Shown here piece after piece: positions 41,783-50,417 of a stretch of 64,000 nt of DNA. This stretch comes from Nannocystis sp. (GTDB lineage Bacteria > Myxococcota_A > Polyangia > Nannocystales > Nannocystaceae): assembly GCF_016714285.1 (NCBI RefSeq), contig NZ_JADJNN010000023.1, forward strand, positions 62,001-126,000, given 5' to 3'. How positions within the stretch are numbered: position 1 is the first letter of the stretch; every line of letters begins with the position of its first letter. The notes beneath the pieces were generated by a model. It did not search any database, had not been told where the DNA came from, and saw nothing but the letters and a program-made list of their open reading frames with translations. The position numbers were made by a program, and so were the translations under genes.

Positions 41783-43263
41783 ACGAGGGCGGCGCGCAGG
41801 CGACTCTCGGCGTCGACGAGGAAGGTGGCGCCGGCGACCACGCGCTCGCCGGCGTGGACGTCGGTGACGGCGCAGAGCTCGTCCCAGCAGGCGCCGAGGG
41901 TGACGGCGCGGGGCTCGAGCTGGCCGTCGCCGTGGTCGACGAAGACGTGGTCGGAGGCCCCGGTGGAGACGAGGGCGTCGCGGGGGACGGCGATCACGTC
42001 GACGGGCGCCAGCTCGAAGTCGACGAGGGCGTACTCGCCGGCGCGGAGGCTGGGGTCGTGGAGGGTGAGGCGGGCACGGAAGCTGCGGGCGTCGCGGTCG
42101 AGCTCGGGGTAGACGAGGTCGACGCGGAGCTCGCGGGTGTAGCCGGGGCGGGTGGGGATCGTCAGGTGGGCGGTGGTGCCGGCGGTGATCGCCTCGCCGC
42201 GACCGGCGGGCAGCTCGGCGACGACGAGGAAGGTGTCGGGGTCGCGGAGCTCGTAGAGGGCGGTCTCGGGGGTGACGTAGGCGCCGAGCACGGCGCTGCG
42301 GGCGATGATGACGCCGCTGGCGGGGGCCTCGACGGCGACGGTGCGGCTCGGCTTGCCGGTGGCGAGCAGGCGCTCGATGGCGGCGCTGCTCATGCCGAGC
42401 AGCTCGAGGCGGGCGCGGGCGGCCGCGAGGGCGTTGTTGCCGTCGGCCCAGCGGCGGGCGGCCAGGAGCTCGGTCTGGGCCTGGTAGATCTCCGGGCTGT
42501 AGAGGTCGGCGAGGCGCTGGCCCCTGTGCACGCGGACGCCGGTCTCGGCGACGGCGATCTTCTCGAGGAAGCCGGCCGCACGGACATGGACCTGGGCGGC
42601 GCCGGACTCGGCGAGCTCGAGGGTGGCCGGGGCGCGCAGGGTGGGGGTGCGGGTGAGGGCGCGGGCCTCGGCCGTGCGCACGCCGATCGACTGCTGGCGA
42701 TCGAGGCTGAGGCGCAGCGGGGCGGTGCCGGGCGGGGGGCTGCGGAGCGCCTCGAGGTCCATCTTGCAGATCGGACATGTCCCTGGGGACAGGCTCTGCT
42801 GGGCCGGGTGCATGGGGCAGCGGTAGACCGTGGGGGCCTTGGATGCGGGGAGCGGGTCGAGGTCCATCTTGCAGATGGGACATGTCCCTGGGGACAGGCT
42901 CTGCTGGGCCGGGTGCATCGGGCACGCGAAGACGGTGGGGGCGGCGGGGCTCGGGGCGGCGTCGGCGTCGGCGTGGTCGTGGGCGCGGGCGGGGTCGATC
43001 GGCTCGAGGTCCATGTGGCAGATCGGGCACTCGCCGGGGTCGCTGGCGGTGATCTGCGGGTGCATGGGGCACTGGTAGCGGGGGGCGTGGGCGAGGGCCG
43101 GGTCGGCGTGGGCGAAGCTCCACCAGGCGGTGGCGGCGAGGGCGGCGACGCCGGCGAGGATCAGCCAGCGCAGCAGGGCCATGACGAGGAGGCCGCGCGG
43201 CGGGGCCTCCTCGCCCTCGTGCAGGGGCTCGTGATCGGGGGTGCTGGCGTCGGCTGTGGTCAT
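41770..43263 (-). CDS. cusB: CusB-type efflux adaptor with three heavy-metal-binding motifs
   Basis: 497 residues. One membrane helix (LLVMALLRWLILAGVAALAA, about 25-45) anchors it. Three copies of the HMBD zinc/copper-binding motif follow between about 60 and 185: YQCPMHPQ..PGECPICHMDLEP, then two nearly identical copies with CPMHPAQQSLSPGTCPICKMD. Most CusB-like adaptors have one. The rest is a typical membrane-fusion protein: TLRAPATLELAESG, VRVHRGQRLADLYSPE, APASGVIIARSAVLGAYV and a final beta barrel. It links CusA to the outer-membrane channel and passes metal to the pump. The second and third motifs come from a recent DNA duplication (42752-42924). Confidence 0.92.
   Translation of the reverse strand: MTTADASTPDHEPLHEGEEAPPRGLLVMALLRWLILAGVAALAATAWWSFAHADPALAHAPRYQCPMHPQITASDPGECPICHMDLEPIDPARAHDHADADAAPSPAAPTVFACPMHPAQQSLSPGTCPICKMDLDPLPASKAPTVYRCPMHPAQQSLSPGTCPICKMDLEALRSPPPGTAPLRLSLDRQQSIGVRTAEARALTRTPTLRAPATLELAESGAAQVHVRAAGFLEKIAVAETGVRVHRGQRLADLYSPEIYQAQTELLAARRWADGNNALAAARARLELLGMSSAAIERLLATGKPSRTVAVEAPASGVIIARSAVLGAYVTPETALYELRDPDTFLVVAELPAGRGEAITAGTTAHLTIPTRPGYTRELRVDLVYPELDRDARSFRARLTLHDPSLRAGEYALVDFELAPVDVIAVPRDALVSTGASDHVFVDHGDGQLEPRAVTLGACWDELCAVTDVHAGERVVAGATFLVDAESRLRAALVPVP
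42752..42924. repeat. two 68-bp near-identical repeats inside the adaptor gene
   Basis: Copies at 42752-42819 and 42857-42924 (105-bp period) differ at only two positions by my count. Each encodes one HMBD metal-binding motif and contains GGACATGTCCC next to GGGACAGG, the dispersed motif. Confidence 0.85.
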
Positions 43264-43267
43264 CGGG

Positions 43268-43358
43268 GTGGGTGTCTCATGGGACAGGTTGGCGGGCGTG
43301 TCGAGGGTGGGTGTCTCATGGGACAGGTTGGTGGGTATGTCTCATGGGACAGGTTGGG
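43268..43358. repeat. three copies of a GGGACAGGTTGG unit
   Basis: The string CTCATGGGACAGGTTGG occurs three times (GGGACAGG beginning at 43281, 43320 and 43346) between the adaptor start and the end of the TolC-like gene. The third copy encodes the last residues (QPVP) and the TGA of that gene. Confidence 0.88.
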
Positions 43359-44793
43359 CGCCGGTGTCGTGGTGGGGGTCGGCGGGGTGGAGCGGGGCGC
43401 GGGGGAGCGAGGAGCCGCTGGCGCGCTCGAGGTCGGCGAGGGCGTGGTCGAGGGCGGCCTTGGCGTCGATGATCTCGAGCGCGACCTCGACGTAGGTGCC
43501 CTCGGTGGCGAGCATGGCGAGCAGGTCGGCGCGGCCGACTTCGTAGCCGGACAGGGCGACCTCGCGGGCGCGCTGGCTGGCCGGGAGGGCGGCGCCGCGG
43601 AGGGTCTGCCAGCGTCTTGCCGCGCTCTCGGCGGCGGCGAGGGCCTCGGCGACCTCGCGGCCGACCTGCAGGCGGGCCTCGGCGAGGTCGTGGCCGGCGG
43701 CGGCGGTGAAGGCGGCCTGGGCGTCCCTGCGCTTGCGGCCCTGTCCCGAGAGCCAGGGCAGGGCGACGTTGACGAGCAGGCCGTAGCCGTTGATCGGCTG
43801 GACCTTGGTGGCGGGGAAGAAGGCCAGGCCGAGCTCGGCGGCGGGGACCTGGGCCTCGCGGCGGGCGGCCTCGAGGTCCATCGCGGCGGCGTCGCGACGG
43901 GCGGCGGCGGCGCGGGGCTCGGGGCGCAGCTGGGGGGCGCGGGTGATGAGCGTGGCGGCGTCGGTGGCGGCGCGCTCGTCGGGGAGCGGGACGGGCGGGC
44001 CGAGCGGGGCGTTCGGCGGGCGGGCGAGCAGGCTGTTGAGGCGGACGCGGGCGGCGTCGATGGTGGTGGCGTCGGTGGCGACCTCGGCGTGGGCGCGGGC
44101 GGCCTCGGTCTCGGCGCGGGCGATGTCGAGGAGGGAGCCGGAGATGACCTGCCTGGCGCGGGCGAGCTGGAGGACGCGCTCGCTGACCTCCTGGTGCTCG
44201 AGGTGGAGGGCGTGGCGGGCGGTGACGGCGGCGTACTCGATGAAGGCGTGGCGGACGGCGAGGGCGAGCAGCTGGGCCTGGGCCTCGCGCTCGGCCGAGC
44301 CGGCGCTGGCCTCGTGGCGGCGGGCGGCGGCGCGGCGGCGCAGGAGGCCGGCGGGGGGGATCGGCTGGCGCAGGGCCAGCATGATCATCGGCGACTCGTG
44401 GATCGCCCACGGGCGGGCGAGCGGGACCTGCCAGACGTCGAGGCTGAGCGAGGGGCCTGCCGGCTTGGCCTCGGCGTCGGCGAGCAGCGACTGGCCGCGC
44501 ACGCGCTCGGCGGCGGCCATGAGGCCGGGGCTGCGGGCGAGGGCGATGGCGACGGCGTCGTCGATCGTCAGCGGGGTGGTGAGGGAGAGGCTGTCCTCGA
44601 GGACAGCTGCGGAGCGGGTGGTCGCGGGGACAGGTGAGGTGGTCGATGGGACAGGTGAGGTGGTCGCCGGGACAGGTGAGGTGGTCGCGGGGACAGGTGC
44701 GGGGCGGGCGGCGCTGGCGAGGCCGGGGAGGAGGGCGAGGAGGGCGAGGAGGGGCCAGGGAGCGGGGCGGGCGAGGGCGGCGGGGACCGGCAC
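43342..44793 (-). CDS. cusC: CusC/TolC-type outer-membrane efflux channel
   Basis: 483 residues from GTG 44793, chosen for the signal peptide PWPLLALLALLPGLASA. A linker with four PVPATTS-like heptads follows (encoded by 21-bp repeats, 44618-44701), then two outer-membrane-efflux repeats: IDDAVAIALARSPGLMAAAERV, ARAETEAARAHAEVATD, LRPEPRAAAARRDAAAMDLEAARRE and QVGREVAEALAAAESAARRW. It is the first gene of the order channel, adaptor, pump, all on the minus strand, and would complete a three-part pump spanning both membranes. No CueR/CusRS-type regulator is adjacent. Confidence 0.88.
   Translation of the reverse strand: MPVPAALARPAPWPLLALLALLPGLASAARPAPVPATTSPVPATTSPVPSTTSPVPATTRSAAVLEDSLSLTTPLTIDDAVAIALARSPGLMAAAERVRGQSLLADAEAKPAGPSLSLDVWQVPLARPWAIHESPMIMLALRQPIPPAGLLRRRAAARRHEASAGSAEREAQAQLLALAVRHAFIEYAAVTARHALHLEHQEVSERVLQLARARQVISGSLLDIARAETEAARAHAEVATDATTIDAARVRLNSLLARPPNAPLGPPVPLPDERAATDAATLITRAPQLRPEPRAAAARRDAAAMDLEAARREAQVPAAELGLAFFPATKVQPINGYGLLVNVALPWLSGQGRKRRDAQAAFTAAAGHDLAEARLQVGREVAEALAAAESAARRWQTLRGAALPASQRAREVALSGYEVGRADLLAMLATEGTYVEVALEIIDAKAALDHALADLERASGSSLPRAPLHPADPHHDTGAQPVP
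44618..44701. repeat. four 21-bp in-frame repeats carrying GGGACAGGT
   Basis: Units start at 44618, 44639, 44660 and 44681; each has GTGGTCG, two variable bases and GGGACAGGTGAG. They encode the heptad PVPATTS (once PVPSTTS) at the N-terminus of the outer-membrane channel. Confidence 0.9.
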
Positions 44794-44974
44794 GTCGGGC
44801 GTTAGAGCAGGAATCGGGCCATGAAAAACGCTTGCGATGTTGAGGTCGCGGGAGGGGCGATCGGTGGGGTTCGCGAATCTTCGCGAGCCGGTCTGCGAAA
44901 GCTGTGAAGTCGCGGGAGGGGCGGGAGAACCGGGTGGCTGGGATTTCGCGGGGCGAGCTGGCAAGGTGGCCCGC

Positions 44975-45307
44975 ATGAGCGAGCAAGCGCTGAAGATCGA
45001 GGATCTCCGGGTGGGCACGGGTGCCGAGGCGAAGGCCGGGCAGACGGTCGGCGTGCACTACGTGGGCACGCTGGTCGACGGCAAGAAGTTCGACTCGTCG
45101 CGCGACCGCGGCGAGCCGTTCGGGTTTCGCCTCGGGGCGGGCGAGGTGATCGCGGGCTGGGACCAGGGCGTCGCGGGGATGCGGATCGGCGGGCTGCGCA
45201 AGCTGACGATCCCGTCGCATCTCGGCTACGGGGCGGCGGGTTATCCGGGGCTCATCCCGGCGAACGCGACGCTGGTGTTCGAGGTGGAGCTGCTGTCGCT
45301 GCGCTGA
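44975..45307 (+). CDS. FKBP-type peptidyl-prolyl isomerase
   Basis: 110 residues, a single FKBP domain: GVHYVGTLVDGKKFDSSRDRG, FRLGAGEVIAGWDQGVAGM, RKLTIPSHLGYGAAG and PANATLVFEVELL. The aromatic pocket residues (Y, F, W, Y, F) are present. It has no signal peptide, so it acts in the cytoplasm on proline peptide bonds. It is a full, minimal member of the family. It is divergent from the efflux operon. CAAGGT lies 7 nt before the ATG, close to the leaderless pattern. Confidence 0.93.
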   Translation: MSEQALKIEDLRVGTGAEAKAGQTVGVHYVGTLVDGKKFDSSRDRGEPFGFRLGAGEVIAGWDQGVAGMRIGGLRKLTIPSHLGYGAAGYPGLIPANATLVFEVELLSLR

Positions 45308-45418
45308 GCGGCGCGGTCGGACTGGCCCACGCCGCGGCCACCGGCGATTGGCGGCCGGGGACCACGGCCTGGCGCGCCCGGTCAAGAAGAACGGGGCGCG
45401 TGGGCGCAGGGTGGGCCC

Positions 45419-47002
45419 ATGACCGGCGCATCCACCGACGTGTGTCCTCCTCCTGCCTGGGCGTGGCCTGGGTTGCTCGACCGACGGCCCTGGCTGTGGC
45501 TCGCTCTGGGGGCCCTCCTGCTCGCGGCGTCGCAGATGCGGTTCGGCCTTGGGGTGCTCGCCTGGGTCGCGCCGCTGCCGTTCCTGCGCTACCGCCGAGG
45601 GAGCTCGGGGTGGCGCGCCGGGGTCGCGCTCGGAGCGGCGTCGTTCGTCGGCTGGACCCTGGCGGTGGCGAAGATCGTCACGGCGCCGCTGCCGATCGCG
45701 ATGAGCGTGTTGTTCTCCGCACCGATCGCGCTCGTGCTGTCGACGCCGTTCTTCCTGGTGGGACCGCTGCGCCGCGGCTTCGGGGAGCGGGGAGCAGCGC
45801 TCGGGTTTGCGGCGCTGATGGTGGCCGGTGAGTGGGTGCTGCACGCGGCGCTGCCGTTCGGCGTGTGGGGGGCGGCGGGCAATACCCAGCTCGGGCACAT
45901 CGATCTGCTGCAGCTCGCGTCGGTGACCGGCCTGCACGGGGTCAGCTTCCTGGTCTACCTCGTGGCTGCGAGCCTCGAGTCGGTGCTCGCGGTGCCGTCG
46001 CGGCCGCAGCGGGTGTTCGCGCTCGGGGCGGTGGCAGTGGTCGTCGCGGTGATGGGTGTGGGCCAGGCGCGGCTCGCCCTGTCGTCGGCGAGCGGCACGG
46101 AGCAGCGCCGGGTCGCCGCGATCGGCACGGACTCGACGGTCGGGATCGGTCCGCTGCCTGACGCTGAGGCCCTCGCCCGGGTCGAGGCCGGGCTGCTCAG
46201 GCGGACGCGGGAGGCGGCGCGGGCGGGTGCGTCGCTGATCGTCTGGACCGAGGCGGCCACCATGGTCTGGCCCGCCGACGAGGCCGCCTTTCAGGCCCGC
46301 GTCGGCGAGGTGGCGCGCGAGCTCGGGGTCGTGATCGTGGCCGCGTATGTCATGCCCGTCGCCGAGGCGCCGCTCCGGTATCACAACCGTTATGCGATGT
46401 TCACGTCCGAAGGCGCGGTCGCTCATGTGTACGACAAACACCACCCCGTGCCCGGCGAGCCCGCGATCGCCGGGACCACGCCGATGCCGCTCTACGTGGA
46501 CCCTGGGCTCGGCAGGCTCTCGGGGGCCATCTGCTACGATTATGATTTCCCGCGGCTCGGCCTGGCTCACGCGGCGCTGGGCGTCGACCTCGTCGCGCTC
46601 CCGGCCTCGGATTGGCGGGGCATCGATCCGATCCACACCGAGATGGCCGCGGTGCGGGCGATCGAGGGCGGTCAGTCGATCGTACGCTCGACGCGATTCG
46701 GGCTCTCGGCGGGCATCGACCCGTACGGGCGGCTTCGCGGCTCGCTGAGTCACTTCGACGGGGTCCAGCGGGTGCTGGTCATGGACCTCCCGCACCACGG
46801 GATCTGCACGGTCTACGGGGCGATCGGCGACGTCTTCGGCCCCGGCTGCGGGCTGTTTGGCCTCGGGGCGCTGGCGCTGGCGTGGCTCCGGCGGTCGCGC
46901 TGGTATGCTGCGCGCTCATGGCAGACACCGTCCTCGCCATCGCCACGCGCGCTGTCGTCGAGGCGTGCCAGCTCCTCGGGCTCGATGGCGACGCGCTGCT
47001 GA
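45419..47002 (+). CDS. apolipoprotein N-acyltransferase-like protein
   Basis: 527 residues. About seven membrane helices (WLWLALGALLLAASQ; VFALGAVAVVVAVMGVG and others) are followed by a nitrilase domain with the full triad E278 (VWTEAATM), K340 (YDKHHPVPGE) and C372 (GAICYDYDFPR). This is the Lnt layout: the third acyl chain is added to lipoproteins in the inner membrane. A genome with so many lipoproteins would need it, but myxobacteria can carry several Lnt-like genes, so I do not assign lnt outright. Its last 28 codons overlap the AraC gene by 85 bp in another frame and are probably not conserved. Confidence 0.82.
   Translation: MTGASTDVCPPPAWAWPGLLDRRPWLWLALGALLLAASQMRFGLGVLAWVAPLPFLRYRRGSSGWRAGVALGAASFVGWTLAVAKIVTAPLPIAMSVLFSAPIALVLSTPFFLVGPLRRGFGERGAALGFAALMVAGEWVLHAALPFGVWGAAGNTQLGHIDLLQLASVTGLHGVSFLVYLVAASLESVLAVPSRPQRVFALGAVAVVVAVMGVGQARLALSSASGTEQRRVAAIGTDSTVGIGPLPDAEALARVEAGLLRRTREAARAGASLIVWTEAATMVWPADEAAFQARVGEVARELGVVIVAAYVMPVAEAPLRYHNRYAMFTSEGAVAHVYDKHHPVPGEPAIAGTTPMPLYVDPGLGRLSGAICYDYDFPRLGLAHAALGVDLVALPASDWRGIDPIHTEMAAVRAIEGGQSIVRSTRFGLSAGIDPYGRLRGSLSHFDGVQRVLVMDLPHHGICTVYGAIGDVFGPGCGLFGLGALALAWLRRSRWYAARSWQTPSSPSPRALSSRRASSSGSMATRC
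46904..46909 (+). promoter_or_regulatory. -10-like TATGCT, 8 nt before start codon
   Basis: TATGCT in the context CTGGTATGCT lies inside the 3' end of the Lnt-like gene, upstream of the AraC-family ATG (46918). It suggests an internal promoter for the regulator. Confidence 0.4.
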
Positions 47003-47925
47003 GCGAGGCGGGGCTGCGGCGCGACGAGGTCTTCGATCCGGAGCGGCGGATCTCCGCGGCGCAGGCGGACCGGCTGTGGCAGGCCGCCTATGTTCGCAGC
47101 GGCGACCCGCATCTCGCGTTGCACGCCGCCGAGGCGCTCCCCTTCGGCGCGTACCGGGTGGTCGACTTCCTCGCGGCGCACAGCCCGACGATCGGTGAGG
47201 GGTATCGCCGGATCGCCGCGTATTTTCCGATCGTCGACGCGCGCGCGGTGCTCCGGGTGCGGGCACAGGCCGACGAGGTCGCGCTCGAGATGTGTGCCCG
47301 CGATCCGGGGGTCGAGCTGCGGGCGCCGGCGCAGGAGTACTCGCTCGCGGCCATGGTCACGCGCGGGCGCGTCTGTGCCGGGGAGCGCTGGGCACCGGAC
47401 GCCGTCGAGCTGACCTTCGGCGCCCCGCGAGACCCCGGCGAGCTGCGCCGGGTGTTTCGCTGCGAGCTCCGCTTTGGTTGCGCGACGCCGCGGCTGGTGT
47501 GTTCGCGGGCGGTCTGGGATGCGCCGGTCACGGGGGCGGACCCCGCGTTGCTCGCCGTGCTCGAGGACTACGCGAGGCGGCTGCTCGTCGAGCTCCCGGC
47601 GGGCGACGACCTCGTGAGCCGCGTGAGGCAGGCGGTCTCGGAGGAGCTGCGTGGCGGCGAGCCGACGACCGGGCGCATCGCCCGGGTGCTACGCACCAGC
47701 GAGCGGACGCTGCAGCGCCGCCTGAGCGCGACGGGGCACAGCTTCGCGGCGATCCTGGACGAGGCGCGGGCCGCCACCGCGAAGGCCCACCTGCGGGATC
47801 CCGCGATGGCGATCGTCGACATCGCCTTCCTGCTCGGGTTCGCCGACCAGAGCGCGTTCACTCGCGCGTTTCGCCGGTGGACCGACGATACGCCGCACGC
47901 CTACCGCAAGGCGAATATGCGCTGA
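46918..47925 (+). CDS. AraC-family transcriptional regulator
   Basis: 335 residues. The N-terminal part (about 20-205) resembles the arabinose-binding-type domain of the OruR/ArgR-like AraC subgroup (LLGLDGDALLSEAGL, PFGAYRVVDFLAAHSPTIGEGYRR). The C-terminal part carries two HTH motifs: TTGRIARVLRTSERTLQRRL and VDIAFLLGFADQSAFTRAFRRW. Targets are unknown. It overlaps the Lnt-like gene by 85 bp and has its own -10-like box. The region downstream (47926-48084) is convergent with a lipoprotein gene and holds no gene. Confidence 0.9.
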   Translation: MADTVLAIATRAVVEACQLLGLDGDALLSEAGLRRDEVFDPERRISAAQADRLWQAAYVRSGDPHLALHAAEALPFGAYRVVDFLAAHSPTIGEGYRRIAAYFPIVDARAVLRVRAQADEVALEMCARDPGVELRAPAQEYSLAAMVTRGRVCAGERWAPDAVELTFGAPRDPGELRRVFRCELRFGCATPRLVCSRAVWDAPVTGADPALLAVLEDYARRLLVELPAGDDLVSRVRQAVSEELRGGEPTTGRIARVLRTSERTLQRRLSATGHSFAAILDEARAATAKAHLRDPAMAIVDIAFLLGFADQSAFTRAFRRWTDDTPHAYRKANMR

Positions 47926-48084
47926 CGTATCGCTGGTGACCGAGGCGGCCGATGCTCGATACATCGTAGATCGCGGACTGGCACCTCGCTACGAGCTGTC
48001 GCAAGGGACATGTTCGTACGGCCATCTTGCGCATTGGTTTGTGCGAGGTCGTCGGCGTCGCGCGGCGACCTTGGCCGGGGCCTC

Positions 48085-49122
48085 TTAGGGCTTGCTGCGG
48101 CAGTTGCCTTCTTTGATGCGGCAGTCGTCGCGGCAGACATCGGCGCTGCTCTCACAGGTGAGCTTGCAGGTCGCGCGGTCGGTGCTGGACATCTTGCCCT
48201 GATCGCAGCCGGCGGTGCAGGGCGAGAGCTGGGTGTTGCAGCTGGTGTTGCAGGTCTGGGCTGTGGCGGCGCAGGCGGCGAATTTTTGTTGCTGCTGCGC
48301 GGTGGGTGTGGCGGTGGGCGGGCGTGGTGCCGTGGTGCCGGCGGTGCCGCTGGAGGAGCGGATGATCGCGGCGCGCTGCTCGGCGTCCGACGGCGGGGCG
48401 CCGCCGAGGACGTAGTAGCTGGAGGGCGGGGGCAGGACGCTGCCGTTGGCGTTGCACTGGAGGCGGCAGGTGGCGCGGTCGGTCTCCGGGGTCGACGGGT
48501 CGTTGCAGGTGGAGAGGCAGCTGGCGAGCGCCTGGGGGTCGACGGGGGTCGGCTGCGGGGTGCCGTAGCTTGGCGGCGGGGTGCCTGGCGGGGTGACGTA
48601 GGTGGGGGTGCCGCCCGAGCTGCCGACAGCACGATAGGGCTGGTTGGTGATCTGGGCGCACTGGACGCGGCAGGTCGCGCGGTCGCTGTTGTTGGCTTCG
48701 TTGTCGCACTGCGACTCGCAGACGAGGCGCTGTTGTTGCAGCTCGCCGTAGGTCGGGCCGACGGCCACGGGGGCCGGGGTCGGGGTCACGGGGCGCGGGG
48801 GCTGGGCGACGGGCTGCGGGCGTAGGGGCTGGGGCGTGGCGACGACGGGGGGCGTCGGCTGGGTCGGGGTCGGGGCGGGTGCGGGGGTCGCGGCGGGGGG
48901 GGTCGGGGTCGGGGCGGTGGCGACTGCGGGCGCAGGGGTGGCGACGCGGGAGCACTCGAGCTCGCAGGTGGAGCGGTCGAGCGGGGACTGGATGTTGGTG
49001 CAGCGGTCGAGGCAGGGGCTGGACTTCGCCGTCTGTGAGCCGCTGGCACAGGCGAGGCCGAGCGCGGCGGCGAGGGCGAAGGAGCCGATGAGGGCGGAGC
49101 TGAGGGGAGAGGTGCGTCGCAT
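48085..49122 (-). CDS. lipoprotein with four twin-CX3C repeats
   Basis: 345 residues from ATG 49122 (lipobox LAAALGLAC, Cys25; GGAGG upstream). A Pro/Thr/Ala linker follows the first repeat. Four units share CX3C, 11-12 residues, then DR(A/S)TCX3C: CLDRC..LDRSTCELEC, CESQC..SDRATCRVQC, CLSTC..TDRATCRLQC and CTAGC..TDRATCKLTC. More CX3C pairs occur near the end (CNTSC, CRDDC). Paired CX3C with an 11-16-residue gap is the signature of small Tim chaperone helical hairpins in mitochondria; the likeness is in spacing only. Disulfide-stabilised hairpins on the cell surface are the inference. I know no named family. Confidence 0.78.
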   Translation of the reverse strand: MRRTSPLSSALIGSFALAAALGLACASGSQTAKSSPCLDRCTNIQSPLDRSTCELECSRVATPAPAVATAPTPTPPAATPAPAPTPTQPTPPVVATPQPLRPQPVAQPPRPVTPTPAPVAVGPTYGELQQQRLVCESQCDNEANNSDRATCRVQCAQITNQPYRAVGSSGGTPTYVTPPGTPPPSYGTPQPTPVDPQALASCLSTCNDPSTPETDRATCRLQCNANGSVLPPPSSYYVLGGAPPSDAEQRAAIIRSSSGTAGTTAPRPPTATPTAQQQQKFAACAATAQTCNTSCNTQLSPCTAGCDQGKMSSTDRATCKLTCESSADVCRDDCRIKEGNCRSKP

Positions 49123-49274
49123 GGCCAAAGAGCCTCCAGACCGGCGAGCACCATAGCAAATCGCGGCAAAGGGGCAACGCCGCAGAACTCCGGTCGGCGC
49201 GGCCGCGGTGACCTCGTGCCGGGCTGGCGCAAGGCTTCGGAGTGGGGATGTCCCTCAGGACAGGTTCGGGTCGC

Positions 49275-50411
49275 TCACGGGCACTGGGCGCCGCAGTCGG
49301 TCTTGGCCTCGCCGACGCAGATGCTGTCCCACGAGCTGCTGCAGCAGAAGGGGTCGAGGCCGCAGACGCAGTTCTTGATGCCGACGACGGAGCAGGCCCC
49401 GGCGGCGCCGGTGTTGCAGCAGTTGCCGGAGTTGCAGCCGCTGGTGGAGATCGAGTCGCAGCTGCCGGAGCAGGTGAGGGTGCCGCCGGCGAACTTGCTG
49501 GAGTCCTGGGAGACGCAGGTCTTGCCGTTGAAGTTGTTGCCGTCGCACTGCTCGTTGCCGTCGACCTGGTTGTTGCCGCAGTTGGTGCAGCCGCCGGTGT
49601 TGAAGGCGCATTGCGGGGTGCAGGACAGGGAGCCGCCGACGAAGCCCTGGGTGCTGCAGGTCTGGCCGCCGAGGTCGGCGCCGTCGCAGGGTTCGGGGCC
49701 GTTCTTGATCGCGTCGCCGCAGTAGGTGCAGGCGTTCTTGTTGAAGCTGCAGGAGTTGGGGCTGTTGCAGGCGAGGGTGCCGGCGGTGTAGTTGCCGCCG
49801 TTGGGGCTGGGGAGGCTGGTGCACTGGGCGTTGCCGAGCTGGGCCGCGGTGCACATGACGCCCTGGTTGCCGCAGTCGCACTCTTCACCGGGGTCGACGT
49901 TCATGTCGCCGCACGAGGGCGAGGTGCACATGGCCTTGTCGAAGATGCACTGCGAGGTGCAGACGAGGGTGCCGCCGGTGAAGCCGAGGGACTTGCAGTC
50001 CTTGCCGTTGAGGTTCATGCCGTCGCACTCCTCGGGCGCGTCGATCATGGCGTTGCCGCAGAGGATGACCGGGCCGGTGCTTTCGTCGCCGCCGCTGGTG
50101 CTGTCCGGGCCGGTGGTGCTGGTCGTGGAGACGTCGGTGGCGGTGACCGGGCCGGTGGTGGTCTCGTCGGGAGACTCGGTGGTGGTCATGCGCATCGTGT
50201 CCTCCGCGGTGGTCATGCGCATGGTGTCGCCCGAGGTCGTCGGGGTCGCCTCGGTGGTGGTGCCCATCGAGGTGGGTGTCGTGTCGCTGGCGGGGCCCTG
50301 GGTGACGAAGCCGGAGAGGCTGGTCATCGAGGTCTCGCTGCCGCCGGCGCAGGCGAGCACGAGGGTGGAGGCGATCAGGGTCTGCAGGGCCTGGCGGGCG
50401 CGATGAGACAT
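49275..50411 (-). CDS. lipoprotein with Cys-rich C-GN-ECDG repeats
   Basis: 378 residues. Lipobox STLVLAC (Cys21), a Thr/Ser/Met-rich stalk of about 90 residues (with a repeated DTMRMTT), then five Cys-rich units of the form CGN..ID..EECDG.NLNGK.C...GFTGGTL.C...C.F, typical of large Nannocystaceae surface proteins. The end (CCSSSWDSICV) is a short Cys cluster also seen at the C-terminus of such proteins. It is likely a surface adhesin or structural protein. TATGAT lies 6 nt before the ATG. Downstream (49245-49264), GGGATGTCCCTCAGGACAGG is a variant of the dispersed motif. Confidence 0.85.
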   Translation of the reverse strand: MSHRARQALQTLIASTLVLACAGGSETSMTSLSGFVTQGPASDTTPTSMGTTTEATPTTSGDTMRMTTAEDTMRMTTTESPDETTTGPVTATDVSTTSTTGPDSTSGGDESTGPVILCGNAMIDAPEECDGMNLNGKDCKSLGFTGGTLVCTSQCIFDKAMCTSPSCGDMNVDPGEECDCGNQGVMCTAAQLGNAQCTSLPSPNGGNYTAGTLACNSPNSCSFNKNACTYCGDAIKNGPEPCDGADLGGQTCSTQGFVGGSLSCTPQCAFNTGGCTNCGNNQVDGNEQCDGNNFNGKTCVSQDSSKFAGGTLTCSGSCDSISTSGCNSGNCCNTGAAGACSVVGIKNCVCGLDPFCCSSSWDSICVGEAKTDCGAQCP

Positions 50412-50417
50412 TGGCGC

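Noticed and set aside
41626..44637. 1003-codon plus-strand frame across the efflux adaptor and channel genes
   Set aside because: Product is almost only Gly/Ala/Glu/Val/Asp; the minus strand encodes clear CusB and CusC proteins.
45308..45418. GC-rich inverted segments after FKBP as a terminator
   Set aside because: Only short, imperfect pairings and no T tract; not better than background in such GC-rich sequence.
43316..46798. 1160-codon minus-strand frame opposite FKBP and the Lnt-like gene
   Set aside because: Arg/His/Pro-rich product, and both FKBP and Lnt-like proteins are certain on the other strand.
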